This document shows, piece after piece, positions 17,179-26,387 of a stretch of 64,000 nucleotides of DNA. The position numbers and the translations under genes were made by a program. The stretch's first letter is position 1; every line of letters begins with the position of its first letter. Under the pieces are notes generated by a model that was given only the letters and a program-made list of their open reading frames with translations, was not told where the DNA came from and did not search any database. Origin of the DNA: Lachnospiraceae bacterium (GTDB lineage Bacteria; Bacillota; Clostridia; Lachnospirales; Lachnospiraceae); assembly GCA_022769665.1 (NCBI GenBank), contig JALEIR010000079.1:48066-112065 (forward strand). The letters are read 5' to 3'.

Positions 17179-18960
17179 TTAGCAGTAATACTGCATGATA
17201 TACTGTAGTTCTGTCTTCCCCCTGTAGGTATTCTTTCCCAGCTGGTAAACTGCCGACACCGCAAACCGGGCTCTTCCCGCATAGAGTGCTTCCTCACTTC
17301 CCGGTCCGTACTTGCCGTTCAGAAATGCTCCAAATTTCACCAAGTCACCGAAATACACAAGCTGCCTTCTCTCTCCCTGCGTGGTTTGCACCGTAAACCG
17401 GGCAGAGTTTTTGTTCACACCCACCTTACAGCCGGATAAGAAAATCAGATTTTTCTGAGCAAACAACGGCTTGGGATTCCCCACACCAAAGGGTTCCAGA
17501 AGCTCCAGTTCGTCTGCCAATTCTCCGTTTCCTTCATAATCTAACGGCAGGGGAACGTCAATATGTACCTTAGCCACGAAATCCTCATCCTGTAATGTAC
17601 ACCTTTCGTTCAACTCACGCCTGAGTGCCTCAATATTTTTCTCCTCCATAGACAGCCCTGCCGCCATGGCATGTCCGCCGAATTTCGTGAAATACCGGCT
17701 CACCTCCGTCATGGCATGATACATGTGATAACCCTCAACGGAGCGTCCGGAGCCTTTGACTCCTTCTTCTCCACGGGTCAAAAGAAAGACGGGATGATTG
17801 TATCTCTCCCGGATTCGTCCGGCAATAATACCCGCCAGGCTTTCATGCACTTCAGGCAGAAAAATCACCATCACCTTGTCCTGTTCCATATGATGTTCCG
17901 CAATATACTTTTCCGCCAGCTCCACACCCTTTAATGTCAGATTCTTTCGACTGTCATTTAAGTCCTTCAGCTCTCTCGCCGCACGCATGGCATCCACCTT
18001 GGTAAAACTCTGAAGCAGTTCCAGCGCCCGTTTGGCTGTATCCAGCCGTCCGGTGGCATTCAGGCAGGGACCGATAATAAAGCCAAGATGATAGGCATTT
18101 AACCTTGCCGGTTCAATTTGATTGACCTCCATCAAGGCCCTCAGTCCCTGATTCTGCGTATTCTTAAGCCGTTTCAACCCCTCCTTCACCAGAATCCGGT
18201 TTTCGTCCTTAAGCTCCATGACATCGCACACGGTAGCCAACGCAGCAAACTGAAGCAGTTCCTCCATGGCTTTCCCCAAACCGGGATTCCCGGTCTTTTC
18301 TGCCAACGCTCCTATCACTTTATAGGCTACCACACCGCCGCAGATACCCGGGAAAGGGTAACCGCACTGCTCCTGTTTAGGGTCGATAACCGCCCGGGCA
18401 GGCGGCAGGATTTCTCTGCGGATTTCTCCTCCATCCTCTGTCTGTTCCATCCGGAAAGGTACCTCATGGTGATCCGTAACAATCACGCTGATTCCGTAGG
18501 ATGCAGCCGTCTCAATCTGCGCAGCAGCCGCAATTCCGTTATCACAGGTAATAATCAGATTCACTCCATCCCGCTTTGCCTCATCAATCAGGCTGTCATT
18601 CAAGCCATAGCCGTCATGAATCCGATGAGGAATCGCTGTATCAACCCGGGCGCCGTATATCTGTAAACCTTTTGTTAAAATATAGGAGGAGCAGATACCG
18701 TCCACGTCGTAATCGCCGATGACACGGATATGCTCCCCCTGTTCCACCGCTTCCATGATGATTTCTACTGCCTTCTCCATATCCTTCAAAAGCCATGGAG
18801 AATAGCAATCTTCCAATGTGCCGTACAGGAATTTTCTGATTTCTCCGTCCTCTGTCAGATCTCTGTTTCTCAATATTCTCGCCAGTACAGGGCTGATATG
18901 AAACTCCTCAGCCCATTTGTCAAAATCTGCTCTTTTGGCAGCCACATACCATTTTTCCAT
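17179..18960 (-). CDS. recJ: Single-stranded-DNA-specific exonuclease RecJ
   Basis: A 593-aa DHH-family 5'-3' exonuclease for repair and recombination. Motifs are VIGDYDVDGICSSYIL (motif I), ITCDNGIAA, VTDHHE (the DHH motif) and, in the DHHA1 domain, SGRSVEGYHMYHAMTEVSRYFTKFGGHAMAAG. The C-terminal OB-type region is present though short, so this resembles the core RecJ rather than the long Bacillus form. It is the third gene downstream of glgA and the flippase gene. Confidence 0.94.
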   Translation of the reverse strand: MEKWYVAAKRADFDKWAEEFHISPVLARILRNRDLTEDGEIRKFLYGTLEDCYSPWLLKDMEKAVEIIMEAVEQGEHIRVIGDYDVDGICSSYILTKGLQIYGARVDTAIPHRIHDGYGLNDSLIDEAKRDGVNLIITCDNGIAAAAQIETAASYGISVIVTDHHEVPFRMEQTEDGGEIRREILPPARAVIDPKQEQCGYPFPGICGGVVAYKVIGALAEKTGNPGLGKAMEELLQFAALATVCDVMELKDENRILVKEGLKRLKNTQNQGLRALMEVNQIEPARLNAYHLGFIIGPCLNATGRLDTAKRALELLQSFTKVDAMRAARELKDLNDSRKNLTLKGVELAEKYIAEHHMEQDKVMVIFLPEVHESLAGIIAGRIRERYNHPVFLLTRGEEGVKGSGRSVEGYHMYHAMTEVSRYFTKFGGHAMAAGLSMEEKNIEALRRELNERCTLQDEDFVAKVHIDVPLPLDYEGNGELADELELLEPFGVGNPKPLFAQKNLIFLSGCKVGVNKNSARFTVQTTQGERRQLVYFGDLVKFGAFLNGKYGPGSEEALYAGRARFAVSAVYQLGKNTYRGKTELQYIMQYYC

Positions 18961-19064
18961 CTTTCAATCCGTACCTCTTCGCAGTCTTCCCAACATTCAG
19001 GCACTATAAGCAAACATGCTATAGACGCCGGAACCTTTTCCATTTCAATCAATCTGTTATACAT

Positions 19065-20726
19065 TTACTTCAGCAATCTGCATTTCTTCGCAACTTTTAC
19101 CAGAAGATACCCTTTGGGAAATCCTCTCAGTTCCTGCTCTGTCACACCCCGAAAGACCAGTAACAATACAAAGTAAATACATGCTCCCAAAAGGATAGCC
19201 GGAATTACCGCAATGGATGGAGACTTTGTAAGCAGCAACAAGCCCTCATACACCGCCCATGCAAAGCCGCCCATAAATACCGCGGCAAGAAGCGGTATCA
19301 GGAAGGTATGAACAATTTCCTGTCGGTATCCTGCTGCCCTGCGCACCGATATCTGATTCAGGATGCAGATTACCGCTGAATAAACCGTATTGGCAATGGC
19401 TATGCCGTACAGTTCCAAATCAGTATAGAACAATAGAACAATGGCTGTCACCGTCTGAATCACCAGCGCAACACCGGCGTTGATAATGGGCGCATTCAGC
19501 TTTCCCAGCCCCTGCAGTATCTGGCTGCTTAAAGTAGACAACGCATAAAAGATAACAGAAATCGCCAAAGTCATCAAAAGCCTTGTGGCAAGGTCCTCCG
19601 CCTCCCGGGTAGTATTCTCGAACAACAACCCCGTCACAGGTCTCGCCAAAACAAAAAGACCCACTGCACAGGGAATGGATATAAGCATTGTGGTCTTTAT
19701 AGCCACGCCGATTTTCTCCCTTGCCCCTTCCATATCTTTCGCCGCCACAAGCTGGGATACTGTGGGAATCATGGCTGCCGCCATGGCGGAAGCAAAAGCT
19801 ATGGGAATATTGGAAATGGTAAGCGCCTGACCGGAAAAAATTCCCCACCGCGCCGAGATATCCATGGTTCCCATATCCCGCATTCCCGGCCAAAGCTTCG
19901 TATAAATACCGGTGTTAACCGTACTGCTCAGATTATAAACTGCTGTACTCAGAATAAACGGAGTAACCACTCTTGTTATCATTTTCAAAATCTCGCCGTA
20001 GGAATCTACCTCATGATGTTTATCCTTCTTGACGCGTCTGTCAATCAGATTCTTATTTAAACCGTAAATTCCCAACATAAACAGAAGTGCTACCAGCACG
20101 CCGACTCCCGTACCCATGGCACTTCCCACAGCACCCTGAGTTGCTCTTGTCATTCTTGAGCTCTCATCTGCCGGCATCTCCAGCGTTCCAAAGGTATGCC
20201 TGATTAACAGATAAGCCGCACCGATACTGACAACTGCATTTGCAATCTGTTCCAGTATCTGGGATACGGAAGTCTGGGCCATACTCTTATGGGCCTGAAA
20301 ATAGCCTCTCAACACTCCTAAAATTCCATAGATAAATATAGTAGGCGCAAAGACGCGTAACACCGGAACTGCCTCCGGTGCTACAAACAGTCCGGCACCA
20401 AAGTACAAAAACAGGCTGGCAATACCTCCTACCACCAGCACATAACCCAGCGCACATTTAAAAATTCTGTGGGCATTCCGATACTCCTTCACCGCCAGCT
20501 TCTGGGCAATCACTTTGGAAATCGCCGCGGGAATACTGTAGGAAGAAATCAGCAGAACGATGGTATAAAAGGCATATGCCGCATGATAATACCCCATACC
20601 TTCATTGCCGATGACACGCTGTAAAGGGCTCCTGTAGAGGAGCCCTATTATTCTGCTGACAATTCCGGCTGCCGCCAGAATCCCGGCCTGCATGATAAAA
20701 TTGTTCTTTGCACTGTTATCCTTCAT
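19065..20726 (-). CDS. Polysaccharide/lipid flippase of the MOP superfamily (MurJ YtgP/SpoVB type)
   Basis: A 553-aa integral membrane protein with about 14 hydrophobic segments. Its start, AGILAAAGIVSRIIGLLYRSPLQRVIG, closely resembles YtgP/SpoVB proteins, which flip lipid II or related cell-wall precursors. A longer loop with charged residues lies near residues 190-250. It begins 2 bases after the glgA stop, so the two are cotranscribed. Whether it is the main lipid II flippase or a sporulation-specific one cannot be told by eye. Confidence 0.85.
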   Translation of the reverse strand: MKDNSAKNNFIMQAGILAAAGIVSRIIGLLYRSPLQRVIGNEGMGYYHAAYAFYTIVLLISSYSIPAAISKVIAQKLAVKEYRNAHRIFKCALGYVLVVGGIASLFLYFGAGLFVAPEAVPVLRVFAPTIFIYGILGVLRGYFQAHKSMAQTSVSQILEQIANAVVSIGAAYLLIRHTFGTLEMPADESSRMTRATQGAVGSAMGTGVGVLVALLFMLGIYGLNKNLIDRRVKKDKHHEVDSYGEILKMITRVVTPFILSTAVYNLSSTVNTGIYTKLWPGMRDMGTMDISARWGIFSGQALTISNIPIAFASAMAAAMIPTVSQLVAAKDMEGAREKIGVAIKTTMLISIPCAVGLFVLARPVTGLLFENTTREAEDLATRLLMTLAISVIFYALSTLSSQILQGLGKLNAPIINAGVALVIQTVTAIVLLFYTDLELYGIAIANTVYSAVICILNQISVRRAAGYRQEIVHTFLIPLLAAVFMGGFAWAVYEGLLLLTKSPSIAVIPAILLGACIYFVLLLVFRGVTEQELRGFPKGYLLVKVAKKCRLLK

Positions 20727-20728
20727 AA

Positions 20729-22174
20729 TTACCCTATCAGCCAGTCGTACATTTCCTGATATTTCTTTGCGGAAACCTCCCAGGAAAAATCGGATGCCAT
20801 CGCTCTGTCAATCAGCTTGTTCCATTCCCGCTTTCTGTCGTAATAGATGCGCTCCGCATAGCGTACCGTATTCAACATTTCATGAGCATTATAGTTTTTA
20901 AAGCTGAAGCCTGTTCCGGTACTTTCATATTCATTATATGCCTGGACTGTATCTTTCAGTCCACCTGTCTCACGGACAATAGGAATAGTCCCATAGCGCA
21001 ACGCCATCAGCTGGCTTAAGCCGCAGGGTTCAAACAGGGAGGGCATGAGAAACGCATCGCAGGAAGCGTAGATTTTATGGGACAACGCATCCGAATAATA
21101 AATATTGGCGGAAACCTTGTCACCATACTTCCAGTCAAAGTGACGGAACATATTTTCATAGCGCTCCTCACCTGTACCCAACACCACAAACTGAATGTCA
21201 TCCTGACACAGTTCATCCATCACATAGGCTATCAAATCAAGCCCCTTTTGATCCGTCAACCGGGAGACAAGACCTATCATCATCTTTTTATCATCCTGAC
21301 GAAGTCCCAGCTCCTGCTGCAGAGCACGCTTGTTTTTCACCTTTTCCTTTCGGAAATTTACGGCATCGTAATTCTTTACAATATATTTATCCGTCTCGGG
21401 ATTGAATTCATTATAATCAATACCGTTGACAATTCCTCTCAAGTCCCCGCTTCTTGCCCGAAGCAACCCATCCAGTCCCTCACCGTAAAACGGAGTCTTA
21501 ATCTCCTCCGCATAAGTATTGCTTACGGTGGTTACCGCATCCGCATAGACGATACCTCCCTTCAACAGATTGGCATCCTTGTATGCTTCCAGCTTATCCG
21601 GTGTAAAATAATACTCCGGCAGTCCGGTAATATTACGAACGGTTTTGGTATCCCATTTCCCTTGGAATTTCAGATTATGTATCGTGATTACCGATTTCAT
21701 TCTGCGGAAAAACTCTCCCTCACGGAATCTCTCCTTCATATAAACAGGAATCAGACCGGTCTGCCAGTCATGACAATGAATCACATCCGGCTGAAAACCG
21801 ATTACCGGAAGAGCGGAAAGAACCGCTTTGGAAAAATATGCATATCGCTCTATTTCCCAGATGGGAGAATCACTGTAAACCTTGGACCCGCAAAAATAGT
21901 ATTCATTATCAATAAAGTAATAATGAACACCGTCCACTTCCGCCTCCAGGATTCCCACATAAACCCTTTTCCAGTTGAAATCCATGTAGAAATGATTGAC
22001 ATATTGCATCTTATCCTTCATTTCCTGCTTCATACAGGCGTACTTCGGAATGATAACCCTGACATCAAAATACTGCTTGTCAATGCATTTCGGCAGAGAA
22101 CCCACAACATCTGCCAAACCGCCTGTCTTTATAAAAGGAACACCTTCCGACGCTGCAAAAAGAATCTTTTTCAC
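20729..22174 (-). CDS. glgA: Glycogen synthase (ADP-glucose, GT5)
   Basis: A 481-aa enzyme elongating alpha-1,4-glucan from ADP-glucose. The N-terminal KTGGLADVVGSLPK is the ADP-glucose-binding KxGGL motif. The C-terminal half has PSLFEPCGLSQLMALRYGTIPIVRETGGLKDTV, the E-x7-E region. The tracked ORF starts 46 codons earlier; the real start is GTG 22174 (VKKILFAASEG) behind GGAGGG. No other glycogen gene is adjacent; it shares a transcript with a flippase gene and recJ. Confidence 0.93.
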   Translation of the reverse strand: MKKILFAASEGVPFIKTGGLADVVGSLPKCIDKQYFDVRVIIPKYACMKQEMKDKMQYVNHFYMDFNWKRVYVGILEAEVDGVHYYFIDNEYYFCGSKVYSDSPIWEIERYAYFSKAVLSALPVIGFQPDVIHCHDWQTGLIPVYMKERFREGEFFRRMKSVITIHNLKFQGKWDTKTVRNITGLPEYYFTPDKLEAYKDANLLKGGIVYADAVTTVSNTYAEEIKTPFYGEGLDGLLRARSGDLRGIVNGIDYNEFNPETDKYIVKNYDAVNFRKEKVKNKRALQQELGLRQDDKKMMIGLVSRLTDQKGLDLIAYVMDELCQDDIQFVVLGTGEERYENMFRHFDWKYGDKVSANIYYSDALSHKIYASCDAFLMPSLFEPCGLSQLMALRYGTIPIVRETGGLKDTVQAYNEYESTGTGFSFKNYNAHEMLNTVRYAERIYYDRKREWNKLIDRAMASDFSWEVSAKKYQEMYDWLIG

Positions 22175-22222
22175 TGTAAGCCCTCCATGATTTCCGGGCA
22201 GCCACTCTGCCCCTTTATGGGC

Positions 22223-22251
22223 ATTATACCTCATTATTTCCGCCATGGAAA
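22223..22251 (-). promoter_or_regulatory. Candidate promoter of the glgA operon
   Basis: On the minus strand, TATAAT (22228-22223) lies 17 bases from TTTCCA (22251-22246). The -10 is perfect, the -35 weak. It sits about 50 bases before the glgA GTG. Confidence 0.45.
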
Positions 22252-22277
22252 GTGTTTCTTTTTTAACAAGCAAAAGA

Positions 22278-22796
22278 CTATTCTCTGTAGGAAAGCCTGA
22301 TTCTGTCCGCAATCAGAGCAATGAACTCGGAATTGGTTGGTTTTCCCTTCCCCGTATCAATCGTATAACCGAATAAGGCATCCAGGGTTTCCATTCTTCC
22401 CCGGCTCCATGCCACCTCGATAGCATGTCTGATTGCCCTCTCCACTCTGCTTGGTGTGGTCTGAAAGCGCTTTGCTATGGTGGGATATAGAATCTTCGTG
22501 ATAGAGCTTATCATTCCCGGGTCCTCCACGGACATCATGATTGCTTCCCGCAGATACTGATAACCCTTGATATGTGCGGGAACACCTATTTCATGTATCA
22601 TGTCGGTTACATCCTGCTCCAAATCTCTGACAATCTCCTTTTGTTTTGTTGTCTCTTTTGCTGTACGATTGCTGTCAGGCTTTGCGGAAGGAACCGTAAT
22701 CATGATTTGAAATTCCTTGTCTCCGTTCATCAAATCCCCTAAAATCTTGTATATTTTTTCGTTATCTTTCGCGGTTTCAATGTTTAACTGTTCCAT
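22278..22796 (-). CDS. Stand-alone Spo0A C-terminal domain transcription factor
   Basis: A 172-aa protein. From about residue 65 to the end it reads like the Spo0A DNA-binding domain: [20 protein letters not shown], then [34 protein letters not shown] and [17 protein letters not shown]. The normal N-terminal receiver domain with its phosphorylated Asp is absent; instead there are about 60 residues with no receiver motif. ATG 22796 follows GGAGGT; the longer tracked start is not supported. It has its own promoter. It may compete with, or replace, phospho-Spo0A at 0A boxes; that role is inferred. Confidence 0.9.
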   Translation of the reverse strand: MEQLNIETAKDNEKIYKILGDLMNGDKEFQIMITVPSAKPDSNRTAKETTKQKEIVRDLEQDVTDMIHEIGVPAHIKGYQYLREAIMMSVEDPGMISSITKILYPTIAKRFQTTPSRVERAIRHAIEVAWSRGRMETLDALFGYTIDTGKGKPTNSEFIALIADRIRLSYRE

Positions 22797-22841
22797 TAAA
22801 CTACCTCCAAACTCAAGAAACTCTAAAATTCGTACTTTTCC

Positions 22842-22871
22842 ATTATAAAAGAAAAAAGTTTGATACTTCAA
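22842..22871 (-). promoter_or_regulatory. Promoter of the Spo0A-like gene
   Basis: On the minus strand, TTGAAG, an 18-base spacer and a perfect TATAAT lie about 45 bases before the start codon. Confidence 0.6.
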
Positions 22872-22992
22872 CACCAAACCATCGCGCTTTTCGCGCTCCT
22901 GCGCCAAAAAAAGAAAGAAGACGAGTCTGTTTCTCTCTATTTTACATATTCCTTCGAAAGGTCACGGGATTTTCATCCGGAACTTTCATCCC

Positions 22993-23021
22993 TTGACAAC
23001 CCATTCAAAGGAAGGCAAAAT
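22993..23021 (+). promoter_or_regulatory. Candidate promoter of holA
   Basis: A perfect TTGACA at 22993-22998 and CAAAAT after 17 bases. The -10 is imperfect. It would give a leader of about 190 bases containing the hairpin and repeats listed next. Confidence 0.45.
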
Positions 23022-23039
23022 ACATAGTAACAGTTCAGT

Positions 23040-23104
23040 CATAAAATGCAGTCGAATGTGCGAGGGTGCTTGCACACAAAGCACATTCTGATCTGCATTT
23101 TATG
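23040..23104 (+). repeat. Long inverted repeat in the holA leader
   Basis: CATAAAATGCAG and CTGCATTTTATG (12 bp, perfect) enclose a second pair, GAATGTGC/GCACATTC, and a small inner stem, GTGC-TT-GCAC. The whole is a 65-base nested hairpin. It is preceded by GTAACAGTTCAG, which also occurs at about 14.24 kb. It has no T-run, so it is not a plain terminator. Confidence 0.7.
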
Positions 23105-23145
23105 AGCGGAACGCCTTCATATGAAATAAAAGATGAGCTGCGAAT

Positions 23146-23183
23146 GCAGCGTCGGATGCGAAGCAGCGTCGGATGCGAAGCAG
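23146..23183 (+). repeat. 17-bp tandem repeat upstream of holA
   Basis: GCAGCGTCGGATGCGAA occurs twice back to back, then GCAG again. It lies between the hairpin and the holA ribosome binding site. Confidence 0.8.
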
Positions 23184-23218
23184 ACGCTTTTATGAATAAA
23201 GAACGAGAGGACACCGCA

Positions 23219-24193
23219 ATGAGACAGATAGCCGAGGATATCAAACAGAATCATTTTAAGCAGATGTACCTGCTCTACGGGGAGGAGCGCTACCTCCGCA
23301 GGCAGTATAAGGACAGGCTTCGGAAGGCTCTCTGCGCCGACGGTGATACCATGAACACACATTTTTACGAAGGGAAGGATATCCCTGTAGGTGAGATTAT
23401 CGACCTTGCAGAAACTCTTCCTTTTCTGGCGGAGCGCCGTGTCATTTTCATCACGGACAGCGGCCTGTTTAAATCCGGCGGAGAAAAGCTTGCAGAATAT
23501 CTGACCGCGCCCAACGAATCCACCTTCTTTGTTTTTACGGAAAGTGAAATAGACAAGCGCAGTAAACTTTATAAAACAGTACAATCCAAGGGCTATGCCG
23601 CGGAATTCGGCACACAGGATGAGAACACACTGAAACGTTGGATTACCGGAATCTTGGCAAAGGACGGTAAAAAGATTTCGGAAAACACGATTCAGCTGAT
23701 TCTCTCCAAAACAGGAACCGACATGGATAATATACAGACAGAGCTGGAAAAGCTTGTGTGTTACTGTATGGACCAAGAGGTCATCACTGCTGAGGATGTG
23801 GAAAGCATCTGTACCACCCGTGTCAGCAACCATATTTTTGACATGGTGAATGCAATTGCGGACAGAAAACAGAAAGATGCGTTGGAGCTCTACTACGATT
23901 TGCTGGCTCTGAAAGAGCCTCCCATGCGAATCCTCTTTCTCATTGCAAGGCAATGCAATATGTTGTTGCAGACAAAGGAACTGAAATCCCGCGGTCACGA
24001 TAACCGGACCATAGGCACCAAAATCGGAGTCCCACCCTTCGTGGTTCAAAAATATATTAACCAGGCTGCCAAATTCAAGACATCCACCCTGCGTAATGCT
24101 GTACAGAAATGCGTTGAAGCTGAGGAAGCCGTAAAGAGCGGACGCATGAACGATATGATGAGCGTGGAAATATTAATTTTGTCAGTATTGTAA
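23219..24193 (+). CDS. holA: DNA polymerase III delta subunit
   Basis: A 324-aa clamp-loader subunit that opens the sliding clamp. It has the N-terminal FKQMYLLYGEERYLRRQYKDRL, then DLAETLPFLAERRVIFITDSGLF, and a C-terminal helical domain (KQKDALELYYDLLALKEPPMRILFLIARQ). The tracked ORF starts 51 codons earlier through repeats and hairpin. MRQIAEDIKQ at 23219 behind GAGAGG is a better start; an in-frame ATG at 23192 lacks a ribosome binding site. Confidence 0.9.
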   Translation: MRQIAEDIKQNHFKQMYLLYGEERYLRRQYKDRLRKALCADGDTMNTHFYEGKDIPVGEIIDLAETLPFLAERRVIFITDSGLFKSGGEKLAEYLTAPNESTFFVFTESEIDKRSKLYKTVQSKGYAAEFGTQDENTLKRWITGILAKDGKKISENTIQLILSKTGTDMDNIQTELEKLVCYCMDQEVITAEDVESICTTRVSNHIFDMVNAIADRKQKDALELYYDLLALKEPPMRILFLIARQCNMLLQTKELKSRGHDNRTIGTKIGVPPFVVQKYINQAAKFKTSTLRNAVQKCVEAEEAVKSGRMNDMMSVEILILSVL

Positions 24194-24256
24194 AGTTCAG
24201 CATTTTTCTGCGAAAGCCCGGGCGGACAAGTATCGAACAAATAAAGCAGAAATCTC

Positions 24257-24286
24257 TTGAAAAAACAACCCAATTCTACTTATAAT
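24257..24286 (+). promoter_or_regulatory. Promoter of xpt
   Basis: TTGAAA, an 18-base spacer and TATAAT, about 60 bases before the xpt start. The leader is too short for a purine riboswitch and none is recognisable. Confidence 0.65.
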
Positions 24287-24344
24287 ATAGGCATCCCATT
24301 GCAGAGACAATGAGAAAACAATCGAAAGAGGAGACAGTACGGCA

Positions 24345-24920
24345 ATGAAATTACTTGAGGAACGCATTCGAAAGGATGGAACAGTGAAAGCGGGAAATGT
24401 GCTGAAGGTAGATTCTTTTTTGAATCATCAGATGGACATCGATCTGTTCAATGAAATGGGAAAGGAATGGGCTCGTCTGTTTGCAGGTTGTCCGATTACC
24501 AAAATTCTGACGGTGGAGGCTTCCGGTATCGGAATCGCCTGTGTAGCAGCCCAACACTTTCATGTACCTGTTGTTTTTGCCAAAAAGACACAGTCGTTAA
24601 ATATCGACGGCGAAGTTTATTCAACAAAAATTCAGTCATTTACCCATAAAAAAATTTATGATGTCATCGTCTCCAAAAAATTCATCACCCCGGAAGACCA
24701 TATTTTGATCATTGACGACTTTCTTGCAAACGGATGCGCTCTGGAGGGACTGTTGGAAATTGTCGGCGAAGCAGGTGCAACCGTAGAGGGAATCGGTATT
24801 GCGGTGGAAAAAGGATTCCAGAAAGGTGGCGATTTGATTCGTTCCAAAGGAATCCGGGTAGAATCTCTGGCAATCGTGGAGAGCATGGATGCCGAAACCG
24901 GAGAAATTTCATTTCGATAA
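24345..24920 (+). CDS. xpt: Xanthine phosphoribosyltransferase
   Basis: A 191-aa purine salvage enzyme making XMP from xanthine and PRPP. The start [30 protein letters not shown] is diagnostic of Xpt. The PRPP-binding loop is [18 protein letters not shown] (about residues 120-137). It sits directly upstream of a nucleoside-type ABC transporter, making a purine uptake and salvage group, though a separate promoter lies between them. Confidence 0.94.
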   Translation: MKLLEERIRKDGTVKAGNVLKVDSFLNHQMDIDLFNEMGKEWARLFAGCPITKILTVEASGIGIACVAAQHFHVPVVFAKKTQSLNIDGEVYSTKIQSFTHKKIYDVIVSKKFITPEDHILIIDDFLANGCALEGLLEIVGEAGATVEGIGIAVEKGFQKGGDLIRSKGIRVESLAIVESMDAETGEISFR

Positions 24921-24952
24921 AAGTCGAAAAACAAAAAATCTTTAACCTTCTC

Positions 24953-24982
24953 TTGACAAGAAATGTTACAGATGTTTATACT
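24953..24982 (+). promoter_or_regulatory. Promoter of the BMP transporter operon
   Basis: A perfect TTGACA (24953-24958), an 18-base spacer and TATACT (24977-24982). Confidence 0.7.
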
Positions 24983-25006
24983 GACTAGTGTTGAGAACAG
25001 GCAATG

Positions 25007-25037
25007 GGGTTGTATGGGATATCATACTGCCCTTTTT
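25007..25037 (+). terminator. Leader hairpin with T-run upstream of the BMP gene
   Basis: GGG-TT-GTATG / CATAC-T-G-CCC followed by TTTTT lies about 20 bases after the predicted transcription start and 50 bases before the start codon. An alternative pairing, GGCA (25000) with TGCC (25028), competes with the lower stem. This looks like a leader attenuator or a small regulatory RNA element; no known riboswitch class was recognised. Confidence 0.5.
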
Positions 25038-25086
25038 ATGTTAATCTCACCAAAACCCGAAAATGGGAAAAACAGGAGGAAATTTT

Positions 25087-26304
25087 ATGAAAAAGAAAGT
25101 TCTAAGTTTACTGGCTGCTATGGCCTTAACCGTTAGTACTTTGGCAGGATGCGGAGCATCCGACACCAATGCTTCCACCGGCAACGCAGCAACTTCCGAT
25201 TTAAAGGCAGGTTTTATTTTCCTGCACGATGAAAACTCTACTTATGACCTGAACTTCTTAAACGCAGCAAAGGAAGCCTGCGAAAAACTTGGTGTTGAGT
25301 ATGTTATTAAAACCAACATCCCTGAAGGACAGGAATGCTATGAAGCTGCATGTGAGCTGGCTGATGCAGGTTGCAATTTCATTTTTGCAGACAGCTTTGG
25401 ACATGAGGATTACATGATTGAGGCAGCAAAGGAATATCCCGAAATTCAGTTCAGCCATGCAACAGGAACCAAGGCTCATACCGAGAACCTTGACAACTAT
25501 CACAATGCATTTGCTTCCATCTATGACGGTCGTTATCTTGCCGGTATTGCAGCAGGCATGAAGTTAAACGAAATGATTGAAAACGGCAAGATTGCAGCCG
25601 AAAACGCAAAAATCGGTTATGTTGGTGCTTTCACCTATGCAGAGGTTATTTCCGGTTATACTTCTTTCTTCCTTGGTGCCCGTTCTGTCTGCCCTACCGT
25701 TACCATGGAAGTAACCTTCACCGGTTCCTGGTATGACGAGACCGCCGAAAAAGAAGCTGCAAACAAGCTGATTGAGAACGGTTGCGTATTGATCAGCCAG
25801 CATGCAGATTCCATGGGCGCTCCTACCGCTTGTGAGACAGCAGGTGTACCCAATGTTTCCTACAACGGAAGCACAGCAAGCGCATGCCCTAACACCTTCC
25901 TTGTTTCATCCAAGATTAATTGGGCTCCCTACTTCGAGTATGCTCTGACCAGCATTGCAAACGGTACTGCCATTGCTACCGACTGGTGTGGTTCTCTTGA
26001 GACCGGTTCTGTTGAACTGACCGACCTTGGTACCGCTGTAGCCGCAGGCACTGCAGAAGCAATCGAAGCTGCCAAGGCTGACCTGATTGCCGGAAATGTA
26101 CATGTATTTGATACCACTACCTTTACAGTAGGCGGTGCTGCACTTAACAGCTATATGGCTGACGTTGATACCGATGCAAACTACGAGGGTGACCATGAAG
26201 TAGTTATTGACGGCTATTTCCATGAGTCCGGTGCTGATTTCCGTTCCGCTCCTTACTTTGATGTACAGATTGACGGAATCACTCTTCTGGATAGTGCATT
26301 CTAA
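25087..26304 (+). CDS. BMP-family ABC transporter substrate-binding lipoprotein (nucleoside type)
   Basis: A 405-aa exported lipoprotein with a signal peptide and lipobox LAGC (Cys near residue 21). A Ser/Thr/Asn-rich linker follows, then the Bmp/PnrA fold: FIFLHDENSTYDLNFLNAAKEAC, FSHATGT, YDGRYLAGIAAGMKLNE and GCVLISQHADSMG. Characterised members bind purine nucleosides, and the neighbouring xpt gene supports that. ATG 25087 follows AGGAGG. A terminator directly after it should give more binding protein than transporter. Confidence 0.9.
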   Translation: MKKKVLSLLAAMALTVSTLAGCGASDTNASTGNAATSDLKAGFIFLHDENSTYDLNFLNAAKEACEKLGVEYVIKTNIPEGQECYEAACELADAGCNFIFADSFGHEDYMIEAAKEYPEIQFSHATGTKAHTENLDNYHNAFASIYDGRYLAGIAAGMKLNEMIENGKIAAENAKIGYVGAFTYAEVISGYTSFFLGARSVCPTVTMEVTFTGSWYDETAEKEAANKLIENGCVLISQHADSMGAPTACETAGVPNVSYNGSTASACPNTFLVSSKINWAPYFEYALTSIANGTAIATDWCGSLETGSVELTDLGTAVAAGTAEAIEAAKADLIAGNVHVFDTTTFTVGGAALNSYMADVDTDANYEGDHEVVIDGYFHESGADFRSAPYFDVQIDGITLLDSAF

Positions 26305-26350
26305 TCTTTATTTTTTAGCCATGCAATTGTGCATATGAAATGATTGCAGA

Positions 26351-26387
26351 GGGCGGCACAGCGATTTTCGCCGCGCCGCCCTTTTTC
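26351..26387 (+). terminator. Intra-operon terminator after the BMP binding-protein gene
   Basis: GGGCGGC...GCCGCCC with inner GCG-ATTTT-CGC and a TTTTT tail. It lies between the binding protein and the ATPase gene and probably allows partial readthrough. Confidence 0.8.

Noticed and set aside
21077-22300. 407-aa plus-strand ORF
   Set aside because: It is antisense to glgA, has no recognisable motif and reads as a shadow frame of a clear GT5 gene.
23117-24049. 310-aa minus-strand ORF
   Set aside because: Antisense to holA; its sequence has no family features.
24194-24344. Purine riboswitch before xpt
   Set aside because: The leader after the TATAAT is only about 50 bases and shows none of the conserved purine aptamer sequence.
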